A stretch of 64,000 nt of DNA from Pseudomonadota bacterium (GCA_021779835.1 JAJXZX010000002.1:122984-186983); one strand, 5' to 3'. Positions 38,564 to 47,348 are shown, counted from the first letter of the stretch. Notes: a model not told the origin generated them from the sequence alone. Made by a program: numbers and translations.

Positions 38564-38992
38564 TCAGGTCAGGCGGGTCAGGAGGTCCAGAAAAGTTGCC
38601 TGTTCAAAGGCACTTAGCGGCGCAAGCGTTTCCGCGCTGATCTCCAGCGCCTTTGTCCGCGCGGCACCAAAGGCCTCCGTCCCGGCAGGCGTGGCCTCGA
38701 CGAACAGCCGCCGACGGTCCTCTGCGTCGCGGGTCGTGGCGATCAGCCCCTTGTCGCGCAGCCGGTCAATCACACCCTTGATGGTTGCCGCATCCATCGC
38801 CGTCGCCCGACCCAGCGCGTTTTGCGTGGTCGGTCCCAACTCGCACAACTTGGCCAGCGCGGCGAATTGCGTGGGCGTCAGGCCGGGGATCAAGGCTGCG
38901 AAAATCGTAAGGTGACGCTGGGTGGCGCGGCGCAGCAAGAATCCGACTTGTGCATCAAGCAGATAGTCATGGGGCGGGCAATCATTGGTCAT
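38564..38992 (-). CDS. MarR-family transcriptional regulator
   Basis: 142-residue winged-helix regulator. The DNA-binding part runs TPTQFAALAKLCELGPTTQNALGR, then AATIKGVIDRLRDKGLIATTRDAEDRRRLFVEAT, with the wing Asp-Arg-Arg typical of MarR. It lies between hyuA (same strand, downstream) and the molybdenum hydroxylase set (opposite strand). Matching palindromes flank it on both sides, so it probably represses both units and responds to the pathway substrate. The start MTNDCPPHDYL is chosen over a longer form lacking domain similarity. Confidence 0.9.
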   Translation of the reverse strand: MTNDCPPHDYLLDAQVGFLLRRATQRHLTIFAALIPGLTPTQFAALAKLCELGPTTQNALGRATAMDAATIKGVIDRLRDKGLIATTRDAEDRRRLFVEATPAGTEAFGAARTKALEISAETLAPLSAFEQATFLDLLTRLT

Positions 38993-39043
38993 GCGTGCAA
39001 TGATCCGGCGCTTCCGGTCGCTTCGCAAGTCTGAATTTCACGA

Positions 39044-39073
39044 TTGACAGGCGGCGCATTGCCCGCTCAAAAT
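39044..39073 (+). promoter_or_regulatory. Promoter of the molybdenum hydroxylase operon
   Basis: TTGACA (39044-39049), 18-base spacer, CAAAAT (39068-39073), with the predicted MarR operator starting two bases later. The spacing and operator position copy those at hyuA. Confidence 0.6.
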
Positions 39074-39074
39074 C

Positions 39075-39090
39075 CATTTGCATACGAACA
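39075..39090. promoter_or_regulatory. Predicted MarR operator at the molybdenum hydroxylase operon
   Basis: CATTTGCATACGAACA, agreeing at 13 of 16 positions with the reverse complement of the site in front of hyuA (38504-38519). It lies directly after the -10 box. Confidence 0.7.
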
Positions 39091-39119
39091 AGTTCCGGCG
39101 CGCCCACTGGAGATCCGTA

Positions 39120-39962
39120 TTGGCCGATTATCTCAAGCCCTCCACCCTCCAAGACGCGATCCTGCTCGCCGGGCGCGAGGGGATGCGCCTTGCCGCCGGA
39201 TGCACCGATCTGTTTCCGGCAACGCCGGGGCAGACCTTGGGCGGGCCAATTCTCGACCTTACGGCAATCGACTCTCTGAGCGGGATTTCACGCAGCGCAA
39301 ACGGCTGGCGCATCGGGGCCGCCACGACTTGGGCCGCGTTGCAGCGGGCAGAGCTTCCGCCCGCGTTCGACGGGCTGAAAGCGGCGGCGAAAGAGGTGGG
39401 CTCGGTGCAGATTCAAAACGCGGGCACGATCGGCGGCAACCTCTGCAACGCCTCGCCTGCCGCTGATGGGGTTCCGCCGCTTCTGACGCTGAACGCTGAG
39501 GTGGAACTGGCGTCCCTCGCGGGCAGTCGGCGCTTGGGGCTGGGTGAATTCCTGACCGGGCCGCGTAAAACCGCCCTGCGCGCGGGTGAGATTCTTGCCG
39601 CCATTCATGTGCCCGAGGTGCGCGGGCAGGGCGGGTTCCTCAAGCTCGGGGCGCGGCGTTATCTGGTGATCTCGATCGCCATGGTGGCCGCGCGCATCGT
39701 GGCGGAAGGCGGCATCGTGACAGAGGCCGCGCTGGCGGTCGGTGCGTGCTCTTCGGTCGCGGTGCGACTTGCCGCGCAAGAGGCCGCCTTGCTTGGCGCG
39801 CCCCTTGCCGCCCTTGGCGACCACATCAGGCCAGATATGGTCGAGCCCTACCTGAGCCCGATCCCCGACATACGCGCCGACGCCGCCTATCGCGCCGGCA
39901 GCGCCACCGAACTCTTGCGCCGCGTGGTTTCCGCCTGTGGCACCAATGCGGGCGAACCATGA
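39120..39962 (+). CDS. FAD-binding subunit of a molybdenum hydroxylase (CoxM-like)
   Basis: 280-residue medium subunit of the xanthine dehydrogenase/CO dehydrogenase family. It carries FAD and moves electrons from the Fe-S centres to an acceptor. The FAD loops LAAGCTDLFPA and QNAGTIGGNLCNASPAAD are present. Translation most probably starts at TTG 39120, with GGAG seven bases upstream, giving MADYLKPSTL, the normal opening of this family; no suitable ATG exists. The stop overlaps the next gene's ATG (ATGA). Confidence 0.88.
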   Translation: MADYLKPSTLQDAILLAGREGMRLAAGCTDLFPATPGQTLGGPILDLTAIDSLSGISRSANGWRIGAATTWAALQRAELPPAFDGLKAAAKEVGSVQIQNAGTIGGNLCNASPAADGVPPLLTLNAEVELASLAGSRRLGLGEFLTGPRKTALRAGEILAAIHVPEVRGQGGFLKLGARRYLVISIAMVAARIVAEGGIVTEAALAVGACSSVAVRLAAQEAALLGAPLAALGDHIRPDMVEPYLSPIPDIRADAAYRAGSATELLRRVVSACGTNAGEP

Positions 39963-42682
39963 ATACGATAGCCATATCCAGCACCCTCACCGTGAATGGG
40001 GCCACCGTCTGCGTTACCGCCGATCCGCGCCGTCGGCTGTCGGATGTCCTGCGCGAAGAGGTGGGGCTGCGCGGCACAAAGGTCGGCTGCGATGCCGGGG
40101 ATTGTGGCGCTTGCACGGTTCTGTTGGACGGGGCGCCAGTGTGCGCTTGCCTGACGCCTTTGGGTCGGGCGATTGGCCGGGAAATAGCGACGGTCGAGGG
40201 GCTGGCGCAACCGGGCCTCTGTGCCTTGCAGGACGCGTTCTTGCAGCACGGCGCGGCGCAATGCGGGATCTGCACGCCCGGAATGTTGATGGCGGCGCGC
40301 GCGTTGCTGGAGGCGACCCCGGCGCCAAGCCGCGCGCAGGTCGAGGACGCCCTTGGTGGTGTGCTGTGCCGCTGCACGGGCTACGCGAAAATCGTCGATG
40401 CGGTGATGGCGGTCGGGCAGGGCGGTTATGCGCGGCGGCCCTTGGCCGGGCAAGCGGTTGGCGCGCGGATCGAGCGGGTTGACGGTCTGGCAAAGGTCAC
40501 CGGAGCCGAGATTTTCGGCGCAGATTTCTGGGCAGAGGGCGCGTTGGTGGTGCGCGCGATCCGCTCGCCGCACGCGGCCGCAGGGTTTGCGTTTGGGGAC
40601 TTTAACGGTTGGGCGCGGGCACTGAACGTAGAGGTCTTTACGGCCCACGATCTTGGCGGCGTGAACAGCTTTGGCGTGATTCCAGCCTTTGCCGATCAGC
40701 CCGCGCTGGCGGAAACCGAGGTGCGTTTTCGTGGCGAAGCCATCGCGATTGTGGTGGGCGAAGCGCCCGTCATGGCCGCGCTGTCGCTTGCGGATTTCCC
40801 GGTGACATGGCAGCCTTTGGCGGCGGTCTCCGATCCCTCCACCGCGCAAACCGCGCGCGCAGTGTTACCCCATCGGGCCGATAACGTGCTGATCCGGGGC
40901 CGGGTGGCGCAGGGCGACGCTGCGGCCGGTTTGGCGCGGGCGGTGGTGGTGGCAGAGGCCACGGTCGATACGGCTTACGTCGAGCATGCCTATATCGAGC
41001 CAGAGGCTGGGGTCGCGTGGCTTGAGAACGATACGCTCGTCATTCAGGCCTGCACCCAAGCGCCGGTGATGGACCGCGATGACGTTGCCCGCGTGTTGGG
41101 ATTGGCGCGCGAGCGGGTGCGGATCATTCCGTCGGCGACCGGGGGCGGCTTTGGCTCGAAACTCGACGTCTCCTTGCAACCATTGATCGGGCTCGCGGCG
41201 CTGAAAACCGGCAAGCCGTGCCGCATGGTCTACACCCGCGCCGAGTCGATGCAGTCAACCACCAAACGTCATCCCGCCCATATGACGGCGCGGATCGGGG
41301 CGGATGCGGCGGGGCGCATTACCGGCATGACGTTCGACGGGCGCTTTAATACCGGGGCTTATTCAAGCTGGGGGCCGACGGTTGCAAACCGGGTGCCGGT
41401 TCATGCCTCTGGCCCCTACCGCACGCCGAATTACCGGGCCGAGACGGTGGCCATTCACACCAACGGCCCGGTCTCCGGTGCGTTTCGCGGCTTTGGCGTG
41501 CCACAGGCGGCGGTGGTGCAAGAGACGCTTTATGACGATCTCGCCCTTGCGCTTGGCATGGACCGGCTGGCGTTCCGGCAGATTAACGCGCTGGCGGAGG
41601 GCGAACAATCGGTATGCGGGCAGGTGATGCAAGGCGTGGGCGTCCGCGCCTGCCTTGAGGCGCTTGGCCCCCGCTGGACGGCGGCCTTGGCCGAGGCCGA
41701 GGCGTTCAACCGAACCGCGGGCCCGACGCGGCGCGGCATTGGCGTGGCGAGTTGCTGGTATGGCTGTGGCAACACCGCGCTGCCGAACCCTTCCACGGTT
41801 CGGCTGGGCATTGCCGCCGATGGCACGGTTTATCTGCACCAGGGCGCGACCGACATCGGGCAGGGCTCTAACACCGTCATCACGCAAATCTGCGCCGATG
41901 CTTTGGGGATCGCGCTGGATCAGATCACGCTGATCGGGCCGGATACCGGGCTGACGCCGGATTGCGGCAAGACCTCCGCCTCGCGTCAGACGGTGGTGAC
42001 CGGGAAGGCCGCGCTGCTGGCCGGGCGTGCGCTGCGCGCGCAGGTTCTGGCGCTGACCAACCGGGGCGCGGATGCGCGCCTGCGCGTAGAGGCGGGGCGC
42101 CTTGTGGTGGAGGATCAGGGGGGCAGGTCGCACCTTGCGCTGGCAGAGCTGCCGGTGGGGCCGCAGGGCTATGTGCTGATGGCCGAGGAGACCTATGACC
42201 CGCCGACGCTGCCGCTGGACGAGAACGGGCAGGGCGTGCCTTACGCTGTCTATGGCTACGGCGCGCAACTGGCAGAGGTCGAGGTGGACATGGCGCTTGG
42301 GCTGACCAAGGTGATCCGCATCACGGCGGCCCATGACCTTGGCCGCGTCATCAATCCGATGCTGGCAGAGGGGCAGATCGAGGGCGGCATCGCGCAGGGC
42401 CTTGGGATGGCGCTGATGGAGGACTATATCCCCGGCCGCACCGAGAATTTGCACGACTATCTGATCCCGACCATCGGGGACATGCCGGAAATCCGCTCGA
42501 TCCTGATCGAAGTGCCAGACCCCGAGGGGCCGTTGGGCGCGAAGGGGTTGGGGGAGCATGTGCTGATCCCGACCGCGCCGGCGATCCTCAACGCGATCCG
42601 CCACGCTAGCGGCGCGCGATTGTTGCAGTTGCCCGCCTTGCCGCACCGGGTTCTGGCCGCGATACGGGAGGCCCGGCGATGA
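39959..42682 (+). CDS. Molybdenum hydroxylase: fused 2Fe-2S and molybdopterin subunits
   Basis: 907 residues joining what are usually two proteins. Residues 1-155 form the small subunit: plant-type 2Fe-2S cysteines 44, 49, 52 and 64 (GCDAGDCGACTVL), then a second cluster with Cys102, 105, 137 and 139 (QCGICTPGML, LCRCTG). From about residue 165 (IERVDGLAKVTGAEIFGADF) comes the large molybdopterin domain, with GGGFGSKLD, GATDIGQGSNTV and the catalytic-base motif GAKGLGEH near the end. The frame is continuous and both domains are complete, so it is a true fusion and not an assembly error. The likely reaction is hydroxylation of an N-heterocycle or aldehyde-like carbon. Confidence 0.9.
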   Translation: MNTIAISSTLTVNGATVCVTADPRRRLSDVLREEVGLRGTKVGCDAGDCGACTVLLDGAPVCACLTPLGRAIGREIATVEGLAQPGLCALQDAFLQHGAAQCGICTPGMLMAARALLEATPAPSRAQVEDALGGVLCRCTGYAKIVDAVMAVGQGGYARRPLAGQAVGARIERVDGLAKVTGAEIFGADFWAEGALVVRAIRSPHAAAGFAFGDFNGWARALNVEVFTAHDLGGVNSFGVIPAFADQPALAETEVRFRGEAIAIVVGEAPVMAALSLADFPVTWQPLAAVSDPSTAQTARAVLPHRADNVLIRGRVAQGDAAAGLARAVVVAEATVDTAYVEHAYIEPEAGVAWLENDTLVIQACTQAPVMDRDDVARVLGLARERVRIIPSATGGGFGSKLDVSLQPLIGLAALKTGKPCRMVYTRAESMQSTTKRHPAHMTARIGADAAGRITGMTFDGRFNTGAYSSWGPTVANRVPVHASGPYRTPNYRAETVAIHTNGPVSGAFRGFGVPQAAVVQETLYDDLALALGMDRLAFRQINALAEGEQSVCGQVMQGVGVRACLEALGPRWTAALAEAEAFNRTAGPTRRGIGVASCWYGCGNTALPNPSTVRLGIAADGTVYLHQGATDIGQGSNTVITQICADALGIALDQITLIGPDTGLTPDCGKTSASRQTVVTGKAALLAGRALRAQVLALTNRGADARLRVEAGRLVVEDQGGRSHLALAELPVGPQGYVLMAEETYDPPTLPLDENGQGVPYAVYGYGAQLAEVEVDMALGLTKVIRITAAHDLGRVINPMLAEGQIEGGIAQGLGMALMEDYIPGRTENLHDYLIPTIGDMPEIRSILIEVPDPEGPLGAKGLGEHVLIPTAPAILNAIRHASGARLLQLPALPHRVLAAIREARR

Positions 42683-44172
42683 GCGATGACAGCCACGACA
42701 CCCGCGCCGATACCGGCGAAGGCGTGATGCCCGGCGGCGCGCGCGCGCGCCCCGACAAGATCCGCTGCGATGCCTGCCCGGTGATGTGCTACATAGCCGA
42801 CCGCCAGACCGGCGCCTGTGACCGTTATGCCAACGAGGGGGGCCGCATCGTGCGGTGCGACCCGCTGACCGTGCTCGACCGCCGTATCGCCGCGGGAGGG
42901 GAGATCCGGCCGTTCCTGAAATCCGACTGGCAGGGGGCGCTGGTTAGTGATGACGACCTGTTCGTCTCGGCCATCGGGGCGGGCACGACTTATCCCGATT
43001 ACAAACCGGCGCCCTTCATCATCAGCCGCGCGATTGACGGCGTTGATGTCGTGACCGTGGTGACCGAAGCGATCTATTCCTATTGTGGTGTCAAAGTGAA
43101 GATCGACACCGACCGCCATCTTGGTGCAGAGGGGGCGGTGGTGCGCGCGGCGGGCGAGGCGGTGGGGTTGGTCATCACCTCGGAATACGGCAGCCAGATG
43201 CTGTCGCTTGGCGGGGTCGATCACCTGACCGGTGGCTCCAAACCCGAAGGGCGCGTGACTTGCGATACAGTGGTGCGGCTCTGCAATTGCGAAGCGGTCG
43301 AGTTGACTATCGACGGCGGCGTATCCGTTGTGGTGCAGGCGGGGCGCGCGCCGATTGTTGACGGCAAGGCCGAGGCGCGGATGCGGGTTGGCTGCGGCTC
43401 TGCCACTATCGGGATGTTCGCGGCGCAATGGGTGGGGTTGGTCGATGAGGTGGTGGTGGTTGACGATCACATCACCGGCGTCGTCAGCGAGCATCAGGCG
43501 GGCAAAGTGCTTGGCTGGCCCGATACCGGCATCCGCATCAAGGGCCGCCGATCAACGCCGGGGCGCTATTTTCAGGTGGCAAAGCCGGGGCTTGGCTGGG
43601 GCGGCACCGACATTCAGGACCCGCTTGCGATTTTGGGGGAGTGGAACCCGAAGAAGGGCGCGCGTCCGGGGCTGTCGTTATTGATGGTTTCGACCACCGG
43701 CGAACATGCGGCGTATTTCGTGCTGGATGAGGCGCTGCGCCCAGTCGAACAGCCGATGCCAGACGCGCTGCGCCCTTCGGTTGACTTGATTGCCGAGAAT
43801 TGCGAGCCGGCGCTTTGCACAGTGATGTTCATGGCGGGGGCGGGCGGCTCGCTGCGCTCTGGCGTGACGCGTAATCCGGTGCGGTTGACGCGGTCGGTGC
43901 ACGCGCTGAAGACCTCTGTGACCTGCGGCGGGGCCAAGGCTTGGGTCTGGCCGGGGGGGGGGATTACATTGATGGTGGATGTGACGGAAATGCCGCCGGG
44001 GTCGTTTGGCTATGTGCCGACGCCCGCCATCGTGGCGCCGCTGGAATTCACCCTGCCGCGCGCGGATTATGTGGCACTTGGCGGACATGATAGCGCCGTG
44101 CGCAGTCTTGCTGACGTGCTGGAGCATGGCGGGGACTATGGAACCGCCCTGCGCGCGGTCGGCCCGAAATGA
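42679..44172 (+). CDS. 6-hydroxynicotinate reductase-like iron-sulfur protein
   Basis: 497 residues. The N-terminus has a ferredoxin-like four-cysteine set (Cys30, 33, 37, 47 in IRCDACPVMCYIAD and GACDRY), probably one [4Fe-4S] cluster. The remainder resembles the 6-hydroxynicotinate reductase Hnr of anaerobic nicotinate fermentation, which reduces the pyridone ring. No flavin or NAD motif is obvious. It overlaps the molybdenum enzyme by 4 bases and UPF0280 by 4, so it acts in the same pathway. The Hnr assignment is from memory of the family, and the substrate here is unproven. Confidence 0.72.
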   Translation: MSDDSHDTRADTGEGVMPGGARARPDKIRCDACPVMCYIADRQTGACDRYANEGGRIVRCDPLTVLDRRIAAGGEIRPFLKSDWQGALVSDDDLFVSAIGAGTTYPDYKPAPFIISRAIDGVDVVTVVTEAIYSYCGVKVKIDTDRHLGAEGAVVRAAGEAVGLVITSEYGSQMLSLGGVDHLTGGSKPEGRVTCDTVVRLCNCEAVELTIDGGVSVVVQAGRAPIVDGKAEARMRVGCGSATIGMFAAQWVGLVDEVVVVDDHITGVVSEHQAGKVLGWPDTGIRIKGRRSTPGRYFQVAKPGLGWGGTDIQDPLAILGEWNPKKGARPGLSLLMVSTTGEHAAYFVLDEALRPVEQPMPDALRPSVDLIAENCEPALCTVMFMAGAGGSLRSGVTRNPVRLTRSVHALKTSVTCGGAKAWVWPGGGITLMVDVTEMPPGSFGYVPTPAIVAPLEFTLPRADYVALGGHDSAVRSLADVLEHGGDYGTALRAVGPK

Positions 44173-45008
44173 GCGCGCAAGCCGCCCTTTTGCCCGACGG
44201 TCGCCGGTTGCACCTTAACCACGGGCCGATTGACCTGATCATCGAGGCGGATGCGCCCTCGCGGCGCGCGGCTTATGCTTGTGCAATCGCGCGGTTTCAG
44301 ACCGTGCTTGAGGAATTGGTGGCTGAACTTCCCACGCTGCGACAACCGGTCTGCCAAGCGCCGTTGCTCGGACCCGTCGCGCGGAGGATGCAAGCGGCGA
44401 CCTTGCCGCATCTGCCGGTCTTTATCACCCCGATGGCCGCCGTCGCGGGGGCGGTTGCGGATGAGGTTCTGGCCGCGATGGCCGCGACAAACGGGCTTGC
44501 CAAGGCGCATGTCAACAACGGCGGTGACGTGGCGTTTCACCTGAGCCAGGGCGAGGCCATCGTGGCGGCGATGCCGGGGGGGCGGGTGACGCTACGCGCG
44601 CGGGATGCGTGGCGCGGGATTGCCACCTCGGGCTGGCGCGGGCGAAGCCAGTCGCTGGGTATCGCCGACGCGGTGACGGTTGTGGCGCGCACTGCCGCTG
44701 ATGCCGACGCAGCGGCAACGCTGATTGCCAATGCGGTTGACCTTCCGGGCCACCCGGCCGTTCACCGCCGCCCCGCGCGCGCGCTGAAAGCGGACTCTGA
44801 CCTTGGTGACCGGCTGGTCACCGTCGCGGTTGACGCGTTGACGCGGAACGACGTCGAGACCGCGCTTGACCGGGGCTTGGCCACGGCGCAAGCGATGATC
44901 GCGCGGGGCCTGATCGGTGGCGCGCACTTGACCCTCAACACCTGCCACCGCGCGACGGGCGCTGTGGCGTTCAATTCCCCCCGCCTGCCGGAGTTTACCC
45001 ATGCCTGA
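44169..45008 (+). CDS. UPF0280 family protein (ApbE-like fold)
   Basis: 279 residues matching the UPF0280 pattern: RLHLNHGPIDLIIEAD at the start, VFITPMAAVAGAVADEVL in the middle, and AHVNNGGDVAFHL, then RSQSLGIADAVTVVA. The fold is related to ApbE, a flavin transferase, so it could modify or bind a cofactor of a pathway enzyme, but no catalytic residue set is certain. It overlaps both neighbours (4 and 8 bases), and so is made in step with the Hnr-like and AA_synth proteins. Confidence 0.8.
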   Translation: MSAQAALLPDGRRLHLNHGPIDLIIEADAPSRRAAYACAIARFQTVLEELVAELPTLRQPVCQAPLLGPVARRMQAATLPHLPVFITPMAAVAGAVADEVLAAMAATNGLAKAHVNNGGDVAFHLSQGEAIVAAMPGGRVTLRARDAWRGIATSGWRGRSQSLGIADAVTVVARTAADADAAATLIANAVDLPGHPAVHRRPARALKADSDLGDRLVTVAVDALTRNDVETALDRGLATAQAMIARGLIGGAHLTLNTCHRATGAVAFNSPRLPEFTHA

Positions 45009-45582
45009 CTTCACCCTGCGCAAAACCATGATTTTCATTGAGGACATCCACCACGAAGGCGGACCCGCGCCGAAACTGCCCCGGCGCCGCGCGGCCATCA
45101 TCGCCCTTGTGCGCAACCCGTTTGCGGGGGGCTATGCCGCCGATTTGCAATCCGCAATGGACGACCTCAAACCGCTGGGCCTGATGATGACCGACCGTCT
45201 GATCGAGGCGATGGGCGGCATCGACGGCATTGATGGCTACGGCAAGGCGGGTCTGTGTGGCGAAGGCGGCGAGTTGGAACATACCGCGCTGTGGCACGTT
45301 CCGGGCGGCTATGCGATGCGCGAGCGGCTGGGCGAGGCCAAGGCGATTGTGCCCTCGGCGATGAAAGTCGGCGGTCCGGGCACGCGGATCGACGTGCCGC
45401 TTGGCCATATCAACGCGGCCTATGTGCGCAGCCATTTTGACGCGATGGAGGTGGGCGTGCCGGACGGTCCGCGCGCGAACGAGTTGCTGTTCGCCCTTGC
45501 CATGGCGCGCGGCCCCCGCATCCACAATCGCATGGGGGGCCTCGCGGTTGCAGAGGTGAAGGGGCTAGACGGTCTGCGCTAG
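45001..45582 (+). CDS. AA_synth (DUF1185) family protein
   Basis: 193-residue protein of the amino acid synthesis family (PF06684 type), opening MPDFTLRKTMIFIEDIHHEGG and containing AAIIALVRNPFAGGYAADL, EGGELEHTALWHVPGGYAMRE and FALAMARGPRIHNRMGG. The family name is historical; biochemical function is not established. It is the last gene of the operon, overlapping UPF0280 by 8 bases, and its 3' end overlaps the convergent monophosphatase gene by 18 bases. Confidence 0.83.
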   Translation: MPDFTLRKTMIFIEDIHHEGGPAPKLPRRRAAIIALVRNPFAGGYAADLQSAMDDLKPLGLMMTDRLIEAMGGIDGIDGYGKAGLCGEGGELEHTALWHVPGGYAMRERLGEAKAIVPSAMKVGGPGTRIDVPLGHINAAYVRSHFDAMEVGVPDGPRANELLFALAMARGPRIHNRMGGLAVAEVKGLDGLR

Positions 45583-46395
45583 GGTCGTGGCCCCGGCACG
45601 GGTAATGACGTCCAGCAAATGCGCATGAACGGCGGGCGATCCCGCCACCACGCGCCCATCGGAACCCCGGCCCAGCGGGCGGCCTTGCCAGTCGGTCATC
45701 ACACCGCCCGCCGCCTCGACCAGCGGCAGGACCGGAAGGTAATCATAGGGCTCCAGCCCATAGTCCACCACGCCGTCAACCCATCCGGCGGCGAGTTGCA
45801 CATAGCTGTAGCAATCCGCCGTCGCGCGCGCATAGCGCCCGCTGGCCAACAGCGCCTCAGCCACCGCACGCTCTTTCGCGAGCATTTGGGGCAACTCGTT
45901 GAGGCAGAGGTAGGCCTGCTGCGGCGCCACTTTGCGGCAGTGCACAGGCTTGCCGTTCAACGTGGCCCCAAGCCCCGGCCCGCCAAGGGCCACTTCGCGC
46001 AGGACAGGCATTTTCACCATCCCAAACAAGGGTTTGCCGTGGTAAAGCAGCCCCAGCAACATGCCCCAGAGCGGGTGGCCGCTGACAAAGCTTTTGGTGC
46101 CGTCGATCGGATCAATCACCCAGACGAAATCGGCGCCGAGGTTTTCGTTGCCGTATTCCTCGCCAAGAAACCCGTGGCCGGGAAAGCGGGCGATGATTTC
46201 TGAGCGCAGGCGGGCTTCGGTGCTGCGGTCTGCCACGGTGACCGGGCTTTCGTCAGCCTTTGCGCTGACGGCCACGTCATTTCGGAAATGACGCAGCGCG
46301 ATTGCACTGGCGTTATCGACGATCTCTCGCGCGGCTTGGAGGAGGCTTTGCAGGTCTTCGGGGTCAAGCATGGGTGGCTTTGCTGCGTCCATCAT
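45565..46395 (-). CDS. Inositol monophosphatase-family phosphatase (histidinol-phosphatase-like)
   Basis: 276-residue metal-dependent phosphatase. Metal ligands are seen in FLGEEYGNEN (Glu), VIDPIDGTKSFVSG (Asp pair and Ser/Thr) and EPYDYLPVLPLVEAAGG (C-terminal Asp). This branch includes HisN-type histidinol phosphatases and inositol or sugar monophosphatases. The start overlaps the deoR-type stop (ATGA), with GGGAG upstream. Cotranscription with the regulator and the divergent kinase gene suggests a catabolic sugar- or choline-phosphate substrate more than histidine synthesis. Confidence 0.85.
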   Translation of the reverse strand: MMDAAKPPMLDPEDLQSLLQAAREIVDNASAIALRHFRNDVAVSAKADESPVTVADRSTEARLRSEIIARFPGHGFLGEEYGNENLGADFVWVIDPIDGTKSFVSGHPLWGMLLGLLYHGKPLFGMVKMPVLREVALGGPGLGATLNGKPVHCRKVAPQQAYLCLNELPQMLAKERAVAEALLASGRYARATADCYSYVQLAAGWVDGVVDYGLEPYDYLPVLPLVEAAGGVMTDWQGRPLGRGSDGRVVAGSPAVHAHLLDVITRAGATTLAQTV

Positions 46396-47168
46396 GTGTC
46401 TGCACTCCCATCGGCTAAAACGACCTTCACGTCGGCTGCGGTCAGCATTTGCGCTGTGGCCGGCGGCGGCATCGCGTCGGTAATCAGGGTGTCGATCGTC
46501 TCTGGCCCGGCAATGCGGATCGGGGCAGAGCGGCCGAATTTGGTGGCATCGACCGCCATCATGCTGCGCTCTGCGCAACGGATGATCTCGCGCGAGAATT
46601 CGGCTTCGCGCAGATCGTGCAGCAAAAACCCGGCATCGGCCGTCAAAGCGGCGGCAGAGAGGATGGCAAAGCTGACGCGAAACTGGCCGACAAAGGCCAG
46701 CGCCTCGGCCCCAAAAGCGCCGCCATCATGGCTGCGCAACTCGCCCCCCGCCATGAAGACGCGGTTGCCATTTATCATGGCGAGAGTTTGCGCAACGCTC
46801 AGTGAGTTGGTGACCACCATCAGGTTCTGATGCGATCGCAGTGCTTGGGCGACATAGGCGGTGGTTGTCCCGACATCCAGAAAAAGCGATGCGCCATTGC
46901 CGACCATCGCCGCAACTTTGCGCGCGATCTTGCGTTTGGCGTCCGGATTTTCGGTCAGCCGCTGTGCGAAAGTGGCTTCGGGTGACCAGTCCTTCAGTTG
47001 AACGCCGCCATGCACCTTGGTGACGACGCCTTGCGCCTCTAGCCTGCGGACGTTGCGGCGGATGGTTTCCTCTGTCACGTTGAGACGGCGCGAGATGTCG
47101 ATGATGCGACCCGACCCGGTGTCGTTCAGGATCCGCAGAATATCGACTTCGCGCTGCGTGGTTTGCAT
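46392..47168 (-). CDS. DeoR/GlpR-family transcriptional regulator
   Basis: 258-residue repressor: N-terminal helix-turn-helix (QREVDILRILNDTGSGRIIDISRRLNVTEETIRRNV, spread over residues 5-40) followed by VTKVHGGVQL, and a C-terminal phosphosugar-sensing domain with LFLDVGTTTAYVAQAL and GKW-like ILSAAALTADAGF. DeoR proteins of this type sense phosphorylated metabolites, which fits a position between a phosphatase and a kinase gene. The 180-base gap to the divergent kinase gene is AT-rich and presumably contains its operators. Confidence 0.9.
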   Translation of the reverse strand: MQTTQREVDILRILNDTGSGRIIDISRRLNVTEETIRRNVRRLEAQGVVTKVHGGVQLKDWSPEATFAQRLTENPDAKRKIARKVAAMVGNGASLFLDVGTTTAYVAQALRSHQNLMVVTNSLSVAQTLAMINGNRVFMAGGELRSHDGGAFGAEALAFVGQFRVSFAILSAAALTADAGFLLHDLREAEFSREIIRCAERSMMAVDATKFGRSAPIRIAGPETIDTLITDAMPPPATAQMLTAADVKVVLADGSADT

Positions 47169-47348
47169 TTGCTGTCTCCGCCCCGACCCCGCGCGAAGAG
47201 TTTCGCGCAGATGCCCCTGAAAAGCAAATCATAAGGCAACAAAAACCCATAAAATACAACAATTGGTTTGACAATTCGCGGGTAATCCTTGCGAAATGGA
47301 TCGACGCGCGGCCAGTCTGGCCCGCTTGCGTCTGTTCGGAAGGGTTCC

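Noticed and set aside
41363..42646. 427-codon open frame on minus opposite the Mo hydroxylase
   Set aside because: Shadow of the molybdopterin domain; no start signal and no motif.
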